A stretch of DNA of 64,000 nucleotides from SZUA-320 sp963707875. Its GTDB lineage: Bacteria > Gemmatimonadota > Gemmatimonadetes > Gemmatimonadales > GWC2-71-9. The translations under genes were made by a program, and so were the position numbers. The notes below the pieces were generated by a model. It was not told where the DNA came from. It did not search any database and was given only the letters and a program-made list of their open reading frames with translations. Positions 54,801 through 64,000 of the stretch are shown here, piece after piece. Every line of letters starts with the position of its first letter. Position 1 is the first letter of the stretch. Where the stretch lies: positions 682,001-746,000 of the forward strand of contig CAVPRU010000014.1 of the NCBI GenBank assembly GCA_963707875.1, in the 5' to 3' direction.

Positions 54801-57800
54801 CGGGACGTCAGCGGCAACAACGTCAGCCTGCGCGGCGGTCAGCGTCGGTTGGCCATCACCAACGGGCCCCGGCACTCTCGGCGGCACCGCGGCGGTGGCG
54901 ACCAACGGCTCCGGTCAGGCGGTGTTCACTGACCTGAGCATCACCGGTTCGGCCGGGGCCAGGACGCTGGATCTTCACCTCGGGGGCGCTGGACGCGGCG
55001 ACCTCGACTACGGTGACCCTCACCGCCGGCAGCGCGACCCAGATGACGATCACCACGCAGCCCTCGGCCACGGCCCAGAGCGGGGTGGCGTTGCGACCCA
55101 ACCGGTGATTCAGCTTCGGGACGCCAGCGCAATCCGGTCGCCGAGGCGGGGCGGGTCATCACGGCCGTGATCGGGGTGGGCAGCCCGGCGGGAACCCAGG
55201 CGGACGGTGACGGCAACGACCAACGCTTCCGGGGTGGCCACCTTCACCAACCTGGTGATTTCCGGGACGGTAGGGAACTACACCCTCCGGTTCGACGAAC
55301 CCGGGCTGCCCAGCGTCACCTCCAACACCATCGTCCTGAGCGCCGGGGTGGCGGCCAGACTGGGGATCACGGTGCAGCCGTCGCCCACCGCCTCAAGCGG
55401 AGTACCCTTCGCGCAGCAACCGATCATTCAGATTCTGGACGCCGCCGGGAACAACGTGAGCCAGGCTGGCACTCCAGTGACCGCGGCGATCGCCGCCGGG
55501 GCGGGGGCGACCCTGGATGGCGCGACGCTGGTGCTGACCGACGGAACCGGCCGGTCCGAGCTACACCAACCTGGCCCTGACGGGTACCAGTGGGAACTTC
55601 ACACTGCGGTTCACTGCTGCCGGGCTCACCGACACCGTCTCCACCACGATCGGACTCGGCGCCGGCGCGCCGAGCAAGCTGAGCATCACCACCCAACCCT
55701 CTGCGACGGCCCAGAACGGGGTGGACTTCCCGGTCCAGCCGGTCATTCAACTGCGGGATGCGGCCGACAACCCGGTGGCACTGGGCGGGGTCACCGTCCT
55801 GGTTTCGCTCGTTGTCAGGGGGGCCGGCCCTGAGTGGACCTCGACCGCCGTTACCAACGCCAGCGGAGTGGCCACTTTCACCAACCTCCGGATTACCGGG
55901 ACGGCGGCAAGCGGACTCTCATCTTCGCGGCGGGCGGCTATGTGAGCATCGAGTCTGATACCGTGGATGTGGTCGCCGGGCCCGCCAAGGCCCTGCAGGT
56001 GACCACGACGTACTCCGCCACCGCCCGGTCCAGTCTGCCCTTTGCGCAGCAGCCGGTGCTCCAACTGGTAGACGAAAGCGGCAATTTCGCGAGCGAGGCA
56101 GGTACCACCGTGTCTGCCGCGGTCGCGACCGGCGGAGCCGGCATCAGCGGGGGCACGAGCGTACTCACCAACGGCTCTGGTCAGGCCATTTTCACCACGC
56201 TCTCGATCACCGGACTCATCGGCCCGAGGACCCTCGGGTTCGTCTCGGCGGGCCTCACCGGATTCACTTCCGCCGATATCGTCACGGTCAGCGCAGGGCC
56301 CGCTGCTCGGGACACAATTACCACTCAGCCCGGCAACCTCTCGGCGGTGAGCGGCGCACCGATTGATGCCCAGCCCGTGGTGCGGCTGGTGGACGGCGCG
56401 GGCAACACGGTGGATTCCGCCGGAGTCAGCATCGAGGCGGTGGTGGCCTCGGGCGCGGCCGTCCTCAGCGGAACCACACCGGTGCTGACCAACGCGAGCG
56501 GCATCGCGGCCTTCACCAACCTGGTGCTCACCGGCCCAGCGGGCCCGCACACTCTGCGGTTCGACGCGGCGGGATTGGCCCCCAGTGCCACCTCAAGCGC
56601 CTTCACGGTGACAGCTGGGGCGGCCGACACCCTGACGATCACCACGCCACCTGCCGCGGCGGCCCAGAGCGGGATTGCCGTCACGACCCAGCCGGCGATC
56701 CAGCTCCGGGACGCGTCGTCGAACCCGGTCAGCCAGGCGGGAGTCACGGTCACCGCCACCATTGCCAGCGGCCCGGGTGGTGGCTCGCTGACCAGCGCCA
56801 CGGCCATCACGAGCGGGGCGGGTCTGGCGACCTTCGCCGGCCTGGCCATCACCGGCACGGTCGGGACCTACACCCTGCAGTTCAATAGCGGGGTGCTGAA
56901 AGCGGCCATTTCAGGTGACATCGTCCTGAGTGCCGGTGCCGCGGCGATGCTCACCATCACGACTCAGCCCTCCGGGACGGCGCGGAGTTCCCTGCCCCTG
57001 GCCCAGGTCCCGGTGGTCACGGTCAGAGATGGTGCTCTCAATCCGGTCACGGGCACAACGGTCACGGCGGCGCTGGTGGGTGGCGGTTCACTGGGCGGCA
57101 CCACGAGCGGCCCGAGCGACGGTAGCGGACAAGTCACCTTCACCGGGCTCTCGCTCAGCGGTCCGGCGGGCGCCAAGAGCCTCGACTTCAGCGCGGCGGG
57201 GCCTCCGACTGTCAGTTCCACCGGGATCACGCTCAGCGCCGGTCCGGCGACCAAACTCGGGATCACCACCCAGCCAAGTCCCTCGGTGGTCAACGCCGCA
57301 CCGTTCGCGGTCCAACCGGTCATCCAGCTCCTGGATTCGGCCAACAACCCGCTCGACTCGGCGGGCGCCACGATCACCGCGGCCATCACCCCGCCTGGGA
57401 CCGGTACCCTCGGTATTACCCTCACCGCCCTCACCATTGGTGGAACGGGAGCAGCGACCTTCACGGATCTTCAACTGACCGGCCTTGTCGGTGGCCGCAC
57501 CCTGACCTTCAGCGCCGCTGGGCTAACCCCGGTAGAGTCGGACACCGTGACCGTGACGCCCGGCGCCCCGACCCAACTGGCCATGGTGCAACAGCCGCCC
57601 GCCACCATCGCCAACGGGGCGATCATCACTCCCAATCCGTCCGTCCGGCTCCGGGACGTCAGCGGTAACAACGTGTTGACGGCGGGAACCCCCGTCGCGG
57701 TGGCCTTCGGCGCCGGGAGCGACCCCGGTGCCACTCTGGGCGGGACCCTGAGTCAGAACACGGATGCCACCGGGATCGCGACGTTCAATGATCTCACGAT

Positions 57801-59475
57801 CACCGGGACCATCGGCGCCCGGACCCTCGCCTTCACTTCAGGGATCCTGACCGGGGTCACGTCCACAGCGGTGACCACTACCGCCGGGGCGGCCGACACT
57901 GTGACCATCACCACTGCCCCGGCCGCGGCGGCCCAGAGCGGGATTGCCCTCACGACCCAGCCGGCGATTCAGCTTCGGGACGCGTCGTCGAACCCGGTCA
58001 GCCAGGCGGGGGTCACCGTCACCGCCACCATCGCCAGCGGCCCGGTTGGTGGCTCGCTGACCAGCGCCACGGCCATCACGAACGGTGCGGGTCTGGCGAC
58101 CTTCGCCGGGCTGGCGATCACGGGAACGGTCGGGACGTACACCCTCACCTTTACCGGCACCGGGGTCGCCGGCACGGCAACCTCCGGCGACATCGTCCTA
58201 ACTGCCGGAGCGGCAACCAAGCTCTCGCTGGAAACCCCCCCGAGTGGAGGCCGGAGTACCATCGCGCTGGGGACCCAGCCCACGGTTCAGCTTCGTGACA
58301 CCGGCAACAACCCGGTGACTACCGGTGGGGTTCTGGTCACCGCCACCATTGCGTCCAGTCCCGGCGGCAGCCCAGCGATCACTGGCGCCACCGCCACGAC
58401 CGATGGGACGGGGCTAGCCACTTTCAGCGGCCTCACCCTGCACGGGCTGGTCGGCCCCTACACCATCACCTTTACCGGCACCGGAGTCGCCACCCCTGTC
58501 ACCTCCGGCTCCGTCGGGTTGACCGCAGGACCGGCCACCAAACTGAGTCTGACCACCGAGCCCGGCGCGATCAGCGCGGTCAACGGTACCTTGCTGAACC
58601 CCCAGCCGGTGGTCCAGCTCCGCGACAGCGTCGGAAACGCGGTTGACTCGGCCGGCGCCACCGTCTCAGCGGCCCGGCTCGGCGGTACCGCAACCCTCAC
58701 CGGCACAACGGACGCCGTCACCAACGCAAGCGGGGTGGCCACCTTTACCGACCTGATCCTGACCGGCATTGTGGGCGCACATACACTCCAGTTCACCGCG
58801 GCCCCGCTCACCCCGGTGACCTCGGCATCATTCAACCTGACGCCTGGCGCGGCTGCTTCTGTCACTATCCTGACCCAGCCGCCGGGAGCCGCAACCAACG
58901 CCGTGCCCCTCAGTCCATCCCCAGTGGTCGAGGTGCGGGACGCCTCGACCAACCTGATCACCGGCACCAACGTCACCGCAGCGCTGGCCACCGGCGCCGG
59001 GACCGGGACCCTGAATGGGACGCTGTCGGTGATCACCGACGGATCGGGCCAAGCCACGTTCGGTGATCTCGATATCGTCGGCACCATCGGGACCTACTCG
59101 ATCCAGTTCACTGCCGGAACGGGGAGCGCCACCTCGACCGACATCACGCTCTCAGCCGGTGTCGCGACCGCGCTGGCGATCACCACTCAGCCCGAGGCCG
59201 GGCCCGCGGCGGGCGTGGCTTTCAATCCGCAGCCCGTTATCCGTCTGGTGGACAGCGGCGGAAACACCGTGACCACCGATGGCGTCGGGATAACGGCCAA
59301 CCTGGAAACGGTGTCCGGGGGACCCGCGACACTCGGCGGCACCGTATTGCAGAACACCGTCAGCGGAGTTTCCACCTTCACCGATCTCTCCATCAGCGCC
59401 GCCGGCACCTACAACATCCGATTCGAGTCGGGGGTTCTCGCCACCGTCACCTCAATCCTGATCACGGTGCCCTGA
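51900..59475 (+). CDS. Giant Ig-like repeat lipoprotein, frame scrambled at about 54.5-55.9 kb
   Basis: If intact, about 2,500 residues. A lipoprotein-like signal (LLAILAGAAC) is followed by two Big_2-type Ig domains (about 25-210), then some 22 modules of about 85 residues. Typical module phrases are TQPSAAAQSGV, QPVIQLRDAANN, VTATI, TLGGT, ASGVATFTNLAITG and YTLRF. These resemble bacterial Ig-like adhesin stalks. The frame is open from 51900 to about 54525 and from about 55920 to 59475. Between, the module similarity jumps among all three frames at least eight times, with both extra and missing bases. Two modules are nearly identical. Adhesion or biofilm function is expected from the fold type. 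Confidence 0.75.
56617..56880 (+). repeat. Recently duplicated Ig module, copy A
   Basis: About 264 bp that matches 57886-58149 closely (offset 1,269 bp, five modules). Both encode AIQLRDASSNPVSQAGVTV without change. Confidence 0.75.
57886..58149 (+). repeat. Recently duplicated Ig module, copy B
   Basis: Near-identical to 56617-56880. It differs at a few codons (IALTTQP for IAVTTQP, GPVGG for GPGGG, TNGAG for TSGAG). Confidence 0.75.
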
Positions 59476-59584
59476 CCTTCGACCCCACAGACGAGAACTT
59501 CCCTTCGTACTCTCCCGCGATAGCTTTCGGCGTGAAAGCAGTTGCCGGACCGATTCGTGCCCGCCTTCCACTTCGGAGTTGCCG

Positions 59585-61135
59585 ATGTTGCTGACCCGCT
59601 TCCTCCTCACCGCCAGCGTCCTCGGCGGCGTGGCGGCTCCCGTCGCCGCCCAGACCTTCCCGACCAACGACCCCGTCCTCCGGAAGATCTGGGACGAAGG
59701 GATGACTGACCGGAGTCAGGTCGCCTCCCTGGCCCAGGTCCTGATGGACTCGATCGGCCCCCGGCTCACCGGCTCACCAGGCCACCTCTCGGCGATCGAC
59801 TGGGTGGCATCGAAGTACCAGCAGTGGGGCATCCCGGTCCGGAAGGAGAACTTCGGCACCTGGCGCGGCTGGACCCGCGGCTACACCCACATCGACCTGA
59901 TCGCCCCGCGGGTGCGCTCCCTGGAAGGGCTCATCCTGGCGTGGAGCCCGGGAACCAAAGGCCCGGTTGAAGGTGACGTGGTGCTCTTCCCCGACGTCGC
60001 GACCGAGGCCCAGTTCAAGACCTGGCTGCCGCAGGCCAGGGGCAAGTTCGTGATGATCTCCGCTCCCGAACCCACCTGCCGCCCCGACGAGAACTGGGAG
60101 AAGCTGGCCCGTCCCGAATCGGTTGAACGGATGAAGGCTGCCCGGACCGAGGCGCAGCGGGCCTGGCAGGCCCGCATGGGCCGGGCCGGACGGGGGGCCG
60201 GTGCGGCCCTGGAAAGCGCCGGTGCGGCCGCCGTCCTCACCACCCGCTGGTCGGCAGGCTGGGGCGTCAACAAGGTGTTTTCCAGCGTGACCCAGACCAT
60301 CCCTTCGCTGGACCTGAGTTGCGAGGACTACGGGCTGCTCTACCGGCTGGCGGAGAACAACCAGGGCCCCCGGGTCCGGCTCGACGCCTGGTCCCAGGTC
60401 AACGGCGAGGTTCCGATCTTCAATGTCGTCGCCGAGCTCAGGGGGTCGGAGAAGCCCGATGAGTACGTGCTGCTCGGGGCCCACCTCGACTCGTGGGATG
60501 CCGCGTCAGGCGCTACCGACAACGGCACCGGCAGCGTGATGATGCTGGAGGCGATGCGGCTGCTCAAGGCGGCCTACCCGCAGCCCAAACGGACGATCGT
60601 GGTCGGGCACTGGGCGGCCGAGGAGCAGGGCCTGGTCGGCTCGCGGGCCTTTGCGGTGGACCACCCCGAGATCGTCGACAATCTCCAGGTGGCCTTCAAC
60701 CAGGACAACGGCACCTGGCGGGTGGAGTACATCCGGATGATGGGTCTGACCGGCGCCGGGGCCCACTTCGGCCGCTGGCTCAGCCAGCTGCCGAGCGAGA
60801 TCGAGGGGTTGATCGACCTCGACCTCCCCGGCGTGCCGGAGCGGGGCGGGAGCGACCACATGTCGTTTCTCTGTGCCGGAGCCCCCTCCTTCCGGCTCCA
60901 GTCACATTACCCCGACTACCGCCAGTACACCTGGCACACCAATCGGGACACCTACGACAAGCTGATCATGGATGACCTGAAGAACAACGCGACCGTGGCG
61001 GCGATGCTGGCCTACCTGGCCTCCGAGGACCCGGAGCGGGTGCCGAGGGACCGGCGGGTGCTTCCCAACGGGCCCACCGGCCAGCCCGAGGCGTGGCCGG
61101 CCTGTCCCCCGGCTCGCCGGAGCAGCGGGAACTAG
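59585..61135 (+). CDS. M28 family zinc aminopeptidase-like peptidase, exported
   Basis: A 516-residue exported peptidase. The signal peptide ends at PVAAQ. Dinuclear zinc residues are in order: His/Asp in LLGAHLDSWDAASGATDNGT, Glu-Glu in HWAAEEQGLVGSRAF, Asp in FNQDNGTWR and His in YTWHTNRDTYDKL, as in M28 aminopeptidases and carboxypeptidase Q. It probably degrades peptides outside the inner membrane. GGAG about six bases before the ATG supports the start. Its TAG shares CTAG with the convergent YkgJ gene. Confidence 0.92.
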   Translation: MLLTRFLLTASVLGGVAAPVAAQTFPTNDPVLRKIWDEGMTDRSQVASLAQVLMDSIGPRLTGSPGHLSAIDWVASKYQQWGIPVRKENFGTWRGWTRGYTHIDLIAPRVRSLEGLILAWSPGTKGPVEGDVVLFPDVATEAQFKTWLPQARGKFVMISAPEPTCRPDENWEKLARPESVERMKAARTEAQRAWQARMGRAGRGAGAALESAGAAAVLTTRWSAGWGVNKVFSSVTQTIPSLDLSCEDYGLLYRLAENNQGPRVRLDAWSQVNGEVPIFNVVAELRGSEKPDEYVLLGAHLDSWDAASGATDNGTGSVMMLEAMRLLKAAYPQPKRTIVVGHWAAEEQGLVGSRAFAVDHPEIVDNLQVAFNQDNGTWRVEYIRMMGLTGAGAHFGRWLSQLPSEIEGLIDLDLPGVPERGGSDHMSFLCAGAPSFRLQSHYPDYRQYTWHTNRDTYDKLIMDDLKNNATVAAMLAYLASEDPERVPRDRRVLPNGPTGQPEAWPACPPARRSSGN

Positions 61136-61617
61136 TCTTCGCCGTCCTGGGCCAGCTCGGCCCGGATCTGCTCGGCGGACCAGCGCTTCCCCTTCCCCAC
61201 CCCGGGGCAGAAGGTGGCCACGTTCCGGTTCCAGGCTTTGGGTGACATGTTCTCGGGCCAGAAGGGCCAGGTCCGGCATTGGGTAGGCCGGGCCTGATAG
61301 ACGCCACAGCGGGTCCCTTCCAGAAACTGGCAGGGACCCGCGGTGTCTTTCAGGTGGATGTGCCCGTCGGTGGTCTGGCAGTAGCGCCGGGTGAATGACG
61401 CGGTCGGGATCCCGAAGTACTTCGCGAAGCGACGGCGGTCTTCCAGCGTCAGGTAGACATACCCAGTGTGCCCTCGGGAGACGCAGCACTTCCCGCTCCC
61501 CTGGCACTCGAAGCGGATCCCCTCTTCCCACCATGGCACGGCGGCCGCCGCGATGATGCGGAGTTCCTGCCGGATCGACGTCAGGCCTTGTCCCGGAAGA
61601 ACCGCCGGTAGACCCAC
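61132..61617 (-). CDS. YkgJ family cysteine cluster protein
   Basis: A 161-residue protein with the CxxCxxxxCC-type metal cluster pattern: RFECQGSGKCCVSRGHTGYV, then GPCQFLEGTRCGVYQARPTQ and CRTWPFW. These cysteines are thought to bind zinc or an iron-sulfur cluster; function is unknown. The GTG start lies inside the preceding glsB-like gene by 37 bp, implying coupling. The N-terminal 15 residues are poorly conserved-looking, so the true start may be further in. Confidence 0.85.
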   Translation of the reverse strand: MGLPAVLPGQGLTSIRQELRIIAAAAVPWWEEGIRFECQGSGKCCVSRGHTGYVYLTLEDRRRFAKYFGIPTASFTRRYCQTTDGHIHLKDTAGPCQFLEGTRCGVYQARPTQCRTWPFWPENMSPKAWNRNVATFCPGVGKGKRWSAEQIRAELAQDGED

Positions 61618-61832
61618 AGGATGATGACGGCGCCGATCACCGACATGATCAGCCCCGCCCGCTCACCATAGCTGTACCATCCGACCATCCGACCCAGGGT
61701 GGTCCCGAGGAACGAGCCGGCGATGCCCAACACCATCGTCATGAGGAGCCCGCCGCTGTCCTTCCCGGGCATGAGCCATTTGGCGATGGCACCAATGACC
61801 AGGCCGATGACCACTGTCCAAATCAGGCCCAC
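61581..61832 (-). CDS. GlsB/YeaQ/YmgE family (transglycosylase-associated) membrane protein
   Basis: An 83-residue protein with three hydrophobic segments. WTVVIGLVIGAIAKWLMPGK and GLLMTMVLGIAGSFLGTTLG are the family hallmark, with a positively charged C terminus (YRRFFRDKA). Members are induced by stress in several bacteria but their function is unknown. Confidence 0.9.
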   Translation of the reverse strand: MGLIWTVVIGLVIGAIAKWLMPGKDSGGLLMTMVLGIAGSFLGTTLGRMVGWYSYGERAGLIMSVIGAVIILWVYRRFFRDKA

Positions 61833-61893
61833 GGTTCCTCCTCGGAAGGGGTGAGGGTTCCCCGCCGCCTACGGGGGGCTGGGGCACCCGGTT

Positions 61894-62664
61894 TCAATCT
61901 GAAAACTCGGCGATCACCGGAGCATGGTCCGACGGGAGCTTCCCCTTCCGCTCCTCCCGATCCACCGTTACACCGGTGCAACGAGCCGCCAGCGGAGGCG
62001 TGGCCAGGATGTGGTCGATCCGGAGACCGTTCCCCTTCGGGAACGCCAGCATCCGGTAGTCCCACCAGGTCCACGGCCCGGGTCCCTCGTGGTGCAGCCG
62101 AACCGTGTCCACCAGCCCCCAGTTGGCAATGGCGGCCAGGGCGGTACGCGAGTCCGGATGGCAGAGGACCGACCCGGCCCACTCCTCGGGCCGAGCCGCG
62201 TCCCGGTCTTCCGGAGCGACGTTGAAATCCCCGCAGAGCGCCAACGCCTGGCCCGGATGGTATTCGGCGGCCAGCCATTCCTCCAGCCGGTGGAGCCAGC
62301 TGAGCTTGTAGCTCCACTTCTCGCTCCCCACCGACTGCCCGTTGGGGGCGTAGGCGCTCAGCACCCGGACCCCTCGGGTGGTGGCGGCAATCAGCCGCGC
62401 CTGGTCATCGGTTTCGTCTCCCGGAAGCCCGACCTCCACATCGGTCAACGGGGTCCGGGAGAGGATCGCCACCCCATTGTAGGTCCGCTGACCCAGCACC
62501 ACCGCCTGGTAGCCCGCCTGCTCGACCGGCTCCATGGGAAAATCATCCTCGGCCACCTTGAGCTCCTGGAGGCAGAGCACATCCGGCTGGGCCCGCTGGA
62601 GAAACCCCAGCAGACGCTCCAGCCGGGCCCGAATCGAGTTGACGTTCCAGGTGGCGATCTTCAC
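61894..62664 (-). CDS. xthA: Exodeoxyribonuclease III
   Basis: A 256-residue enzyme of the EEP fold. VKIATWNVNSIRARLERLLG, DVLCLQELKVAEDDFP (metal Glu), ALCGDFNVAPEDRDAARPEE (Asp/Asn), RIDHILATPP and the final SDHAPVIAEF (catalytic His) are complete. It is the AP endonuclease/3' exonuclease of base-excision repair. The start is a GTG with GGAGAAAG eight bases upstream; TACACT some 26 bases upstream is a plausible -10. Confidence 0.94.
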   Translation of the reverse strand: MKIATWNVNSIRARLERLLGFLQRAQPDVLCLQELKVAEDDFPMEPVEQAGYQAVVLGQRTYNGVAILSRTPLTDVEVGLPGDETDDQARLIAATTRGVRVLSAYAPNGQSVGSEKWSYKLSWLHRLEEWLAAEYHPGQALALCGDFNVAPEDRDAARPEEWAGSVLCHPDSRTALAAIANWGLVDTVRLHHEGPGPWTWWDYRMLAFPKGNGLRIDHILATPPLAARCTGVTVDREERKGKLPSDHAPVIAEFSD

Positions 62665-62731
62665 GGTGCTTTCTCCACGGGACGCCGGAGTGTAGGCCGC
62701 ACCCCGATGCCGGTCAACCGGGGGGACACAC

Positions 62732-62737
62732 TAGATT
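62732..62737 (+). promoter_or_regulatory. -10 box (TAGATT) for a leaderless ypdA mRNA
   Basis: TAGATT lies 6 nt before the ATG at 62744, with only CCCCGA between. Confidence 0.55.
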
Positions 62738-62743
62738 CCCCGA

Positions 62744-63772
62744 ATGGCGCCCTCCCACCATGAACCGATCCTGATCGCCGGCGCGGGGCCGATTGGCCTG
62801 GCCTGCGGGATCTCGGCCCGTCGCCGGGGTGCCGATCCGCTGCTCCTCGATGCCGGGCCGATCGCCGGCTCCATCGTCCGCTACCCGGTCGGAATGCAGT
62901 TCTTCACCACCCCGGAGCGGCTGGAGATCGGGGGCCATCCGCTGGTGACCGCCGGGCCCAAGGCCACCCGGGAAGAGGCCCTCAAGTACTATCGCGGAGT
63001 GGCCCGGACCGAGGCGCTCCGGATCCGGACCTTCACTCGGCTGCGCGGCGCCGAGCGCCGGGGCGGGGTAATCCACTGCACCCTGGAGAGCCGGCTGGGG
63101 CTGTCTCAGATGAGCTGCGACCGACTGGTCCTGGCGACCGGGTACTTCGAGCACCCCAACCCGCTCGGTGTCCCGGGCGAGTCCCTGCCCCAGGTGTCCC
63201 ATTACTTCGACGAGCCCCATCTGACGACCGGCCTCGATGTGGTGATCGTGGGCGGGAAGAACTCGGCGGTGGAAGCCGCCCTCCAGGCCTGGCGGGCCGG
63301 GGCCCGGGTCACCCTGGTCTATCGAGGCACCCGGCTCAAGCCGAGCGTCAAGTACTGGCTCAAGCCGGACTTCGAGAATCGGGTCAAGGCGGGGGAGATC
63401 GCGGCGCGGTTTGCCACCGATGTCAGGGAGATCACTCCGGCCGCGGTGGTGGTTCGGGACGACCTTGGGGTGGTGAGCACCCTGCCGGCCGACCGGGTCT
63501 ACGCCCTCACCGGGTATCACCCCGATTTTGAACTGTTTCGCGGGATGGGGATCGCGCTCGACGACGATGGCCGGCCGACCCTGGACCCCAACACCCTGGA
63601 GTCCAACGTGGCGGGGATCTTCATGGCGGGCAGCGTCACCTCGGGGCGGAAGATCTCGGAGGTCTTTATCGAGAACGGCCGCTATGACGGCGAAAAGATC
63701 TTCGGCGACCAGCCAAGCCAGATCAGGGCCGACGCGCTCTACTCGTCCACCTGGAGAGCGGTGGACGAATAG
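62744..63772 (+). CDS. ypdA: YpdA family bacillithiol disulfide reductase (FAD/NAD(P) flavoprotein)
   Basis: A 342-residue flavoprotein. ILIAGAGPIGLACGISARRR is the FAD GxGxxG motif. VGMQFFTTPERLEIG, VVIVGGKNSAVEAALQAWRA (NAD(P) site) and YALTGYHPDFELF match YpdA/Bdr, the reductase of oxidised bacillithiol. Unlike thioredoxin reductase it has no CxxC, as expected of YpdA. Its presence suggests bacillithiol as the main low-molecular-weight thiol, though no bshA, bshB or bshC gene is in view. A TAGATT box six bases upstream indicates a leaderless mRNA. Confidence 0.87.
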   Translation: MAPSHHEPILIAGAGPIGLACGISARRRGADPLLLDAGPIAGSIVRYPVGMQFFTTPERLEIGGHPLVTAGPKATREEALKYYRGVARTEALRIRTFTRLRGAERRGGVIHCTLESRLGLSQMSCDRLVLATGYFEHPNPLGVPGESLPQVSHYFDEPHLTTGLDVVIVGGKNSAVEAALQAWRAGARVTLVYRGTRLKPSVKYWLKPDFENRVKAGEIAARFATDVREITPAAVVVRDDLGVVSTLPADRVYALTGYHPDFELFRGMGIALDDDGRPTLDPNTLESNVAGIFMAGSVTSGRKISEVFIENGRYDGEKIFGDQPSQIRADALYSSTWRAVDE

Positions 63773-63796
63773 CATGAATCCGGCGCGGGAGGCCGG

Positions 63797-64000
63797 TCAC
63801 CTGGGCGGGAATGACTTCAGCAGCGCGATCACGGCCGTGTTGACCCGCTCGATCCGATTCGCCGGAGACAGGTCGGTAGTGATTTCCGCCTGACCGACGG
63901 CGCGGTAGACCAGTTCGCCCCGCCTGCCATCCACGATATCGATCGCCAGGGTTCCCTGGTCCCACTGGGTATTGGAGCCCGGATTCCCCGCCCCCATCCG
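63797..64000 (-). CDS. DUF4136-like protein, C-terminal fragment
   Basis: The last 67 codons of a gene that starts beyond the window. GTLAIDIVDGRRGELVYRAV and ANRIERVNTAVIALLKSFPP match the end of the DUF4136 family, small exported lipoproteins of unknown function. It is convergent with ypdA, 24 bp away. Confidence 0.6.
   Translation of the reverse strand, partial: RMGAGNPGSNTQWDQGTLAIDIVDGRRGELVYRAVGQAEITTDLSPANRIERVNTAVIALLKSFPPR

Noticed and set aside
52000..59400. Long open frames on the minus strand opposite the Ig-repeat gene, and a CRISPR-like regular repeat
   Set aside because: The minus frames are mirror images of a GC-rich repeated coding sequence with no family features. Repeat length (about 255 bp) and divergence rule out CRISPR.

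Overview
This 64 kb window is dense, very GC-rich bacterial chromosome. The gene content suggests a member or relative of Gemmatimonadota, as an inference rather than a placement. The hints are many secreted beta-propeller, Ig-like and RCC1 proteins, a VPS10/sortilin-like Asp-box protein, an operon of three amidohydrolases, E. coli-type isocitrate dehydrogenase, a YpdA-type disulfide reductase, and many promoters whose -10 box lies 5-7 nt from the start codon. No transposase, integrase, phage gene, CRISPR array or rRNA was seen.

Layout. 0-5.5 kb: the tail of a VanX-like dipeptidase, then a coupled operon of three secreted repeat proteins (choice-of-anchor B, YVTN propeller, FG-GAP lipoprotein). 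5.6-5.8 kb: tRNA-Thr and tRNA-Leu with a clear promoter. 5.9-11.5 kb: sortilin-like protein, a small beta-barrel and a PafA-like phosphatase. 11.6-15.4 kb: a periplasmic binding protein coupled to a hybrid histidine kinase. 15.5-18 kb: copper genes (Sco, PCuAC, CopC, CopD). 18-23.6 kb: HTH regulator, GNAT plus carbon-nitrogen hydrolase, GalE, aminotransferase, CutC. 23.8-27.8 kb: two RCC1 lipoproteins flanking five tRNA genes. 28-31.6 kb: VIT/VWA protein, ECF sigma factor and anti-sigma factor. 31.6-37.5 kb: isocitrate dehydrogenase, two rhodaneses, an O-antigen ligase-like protein and SufE. 37.5-42.6 kb: serine biosynthesis (SerC, SerA, DUF1015) and glutamate dehydrogenase. 42.6-44.2 kb: a Cyc2-like outer-membrane cytochrome-porin fusion overlapping a monoheme cytochrome c. 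44.3-48.6 kb: the amidohydrolase trio. 48.6-59.5 kb: an alanine-racemase-fold enzyme, an unknown membrane protein, a beta-barrel and a giant Ig-like repeat protein. 59.6-64 kb: M28 peptidase, YkgJ, GlsB, exonuclease III, YpdA and a DUF4136 fragment.

The most interesting item is the Cyc2-like gene. Its product has a signal peptide, one CxxCH heme site in an IPAFAR...CxxCH...FG context, then a beta-barrel ending in Phe. That is the architecture of outer-membrane iron oxidases and their relatives. It is encoded with a soluble cytochrome c that could take electrons inward.

Caution on sequence quality: several conserved genes (YVTN propeller, sortilin-like, serC, serA, DUF1015) are each broken by what reads as one extra base, and the Ig-repeat gene is scrambled over 54.5-55.9 kb. 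The breaks in essential-looking serine genes favour sequencing or assembly errors over true pseudogenes. These loci are annotated as single genes with the break stated.
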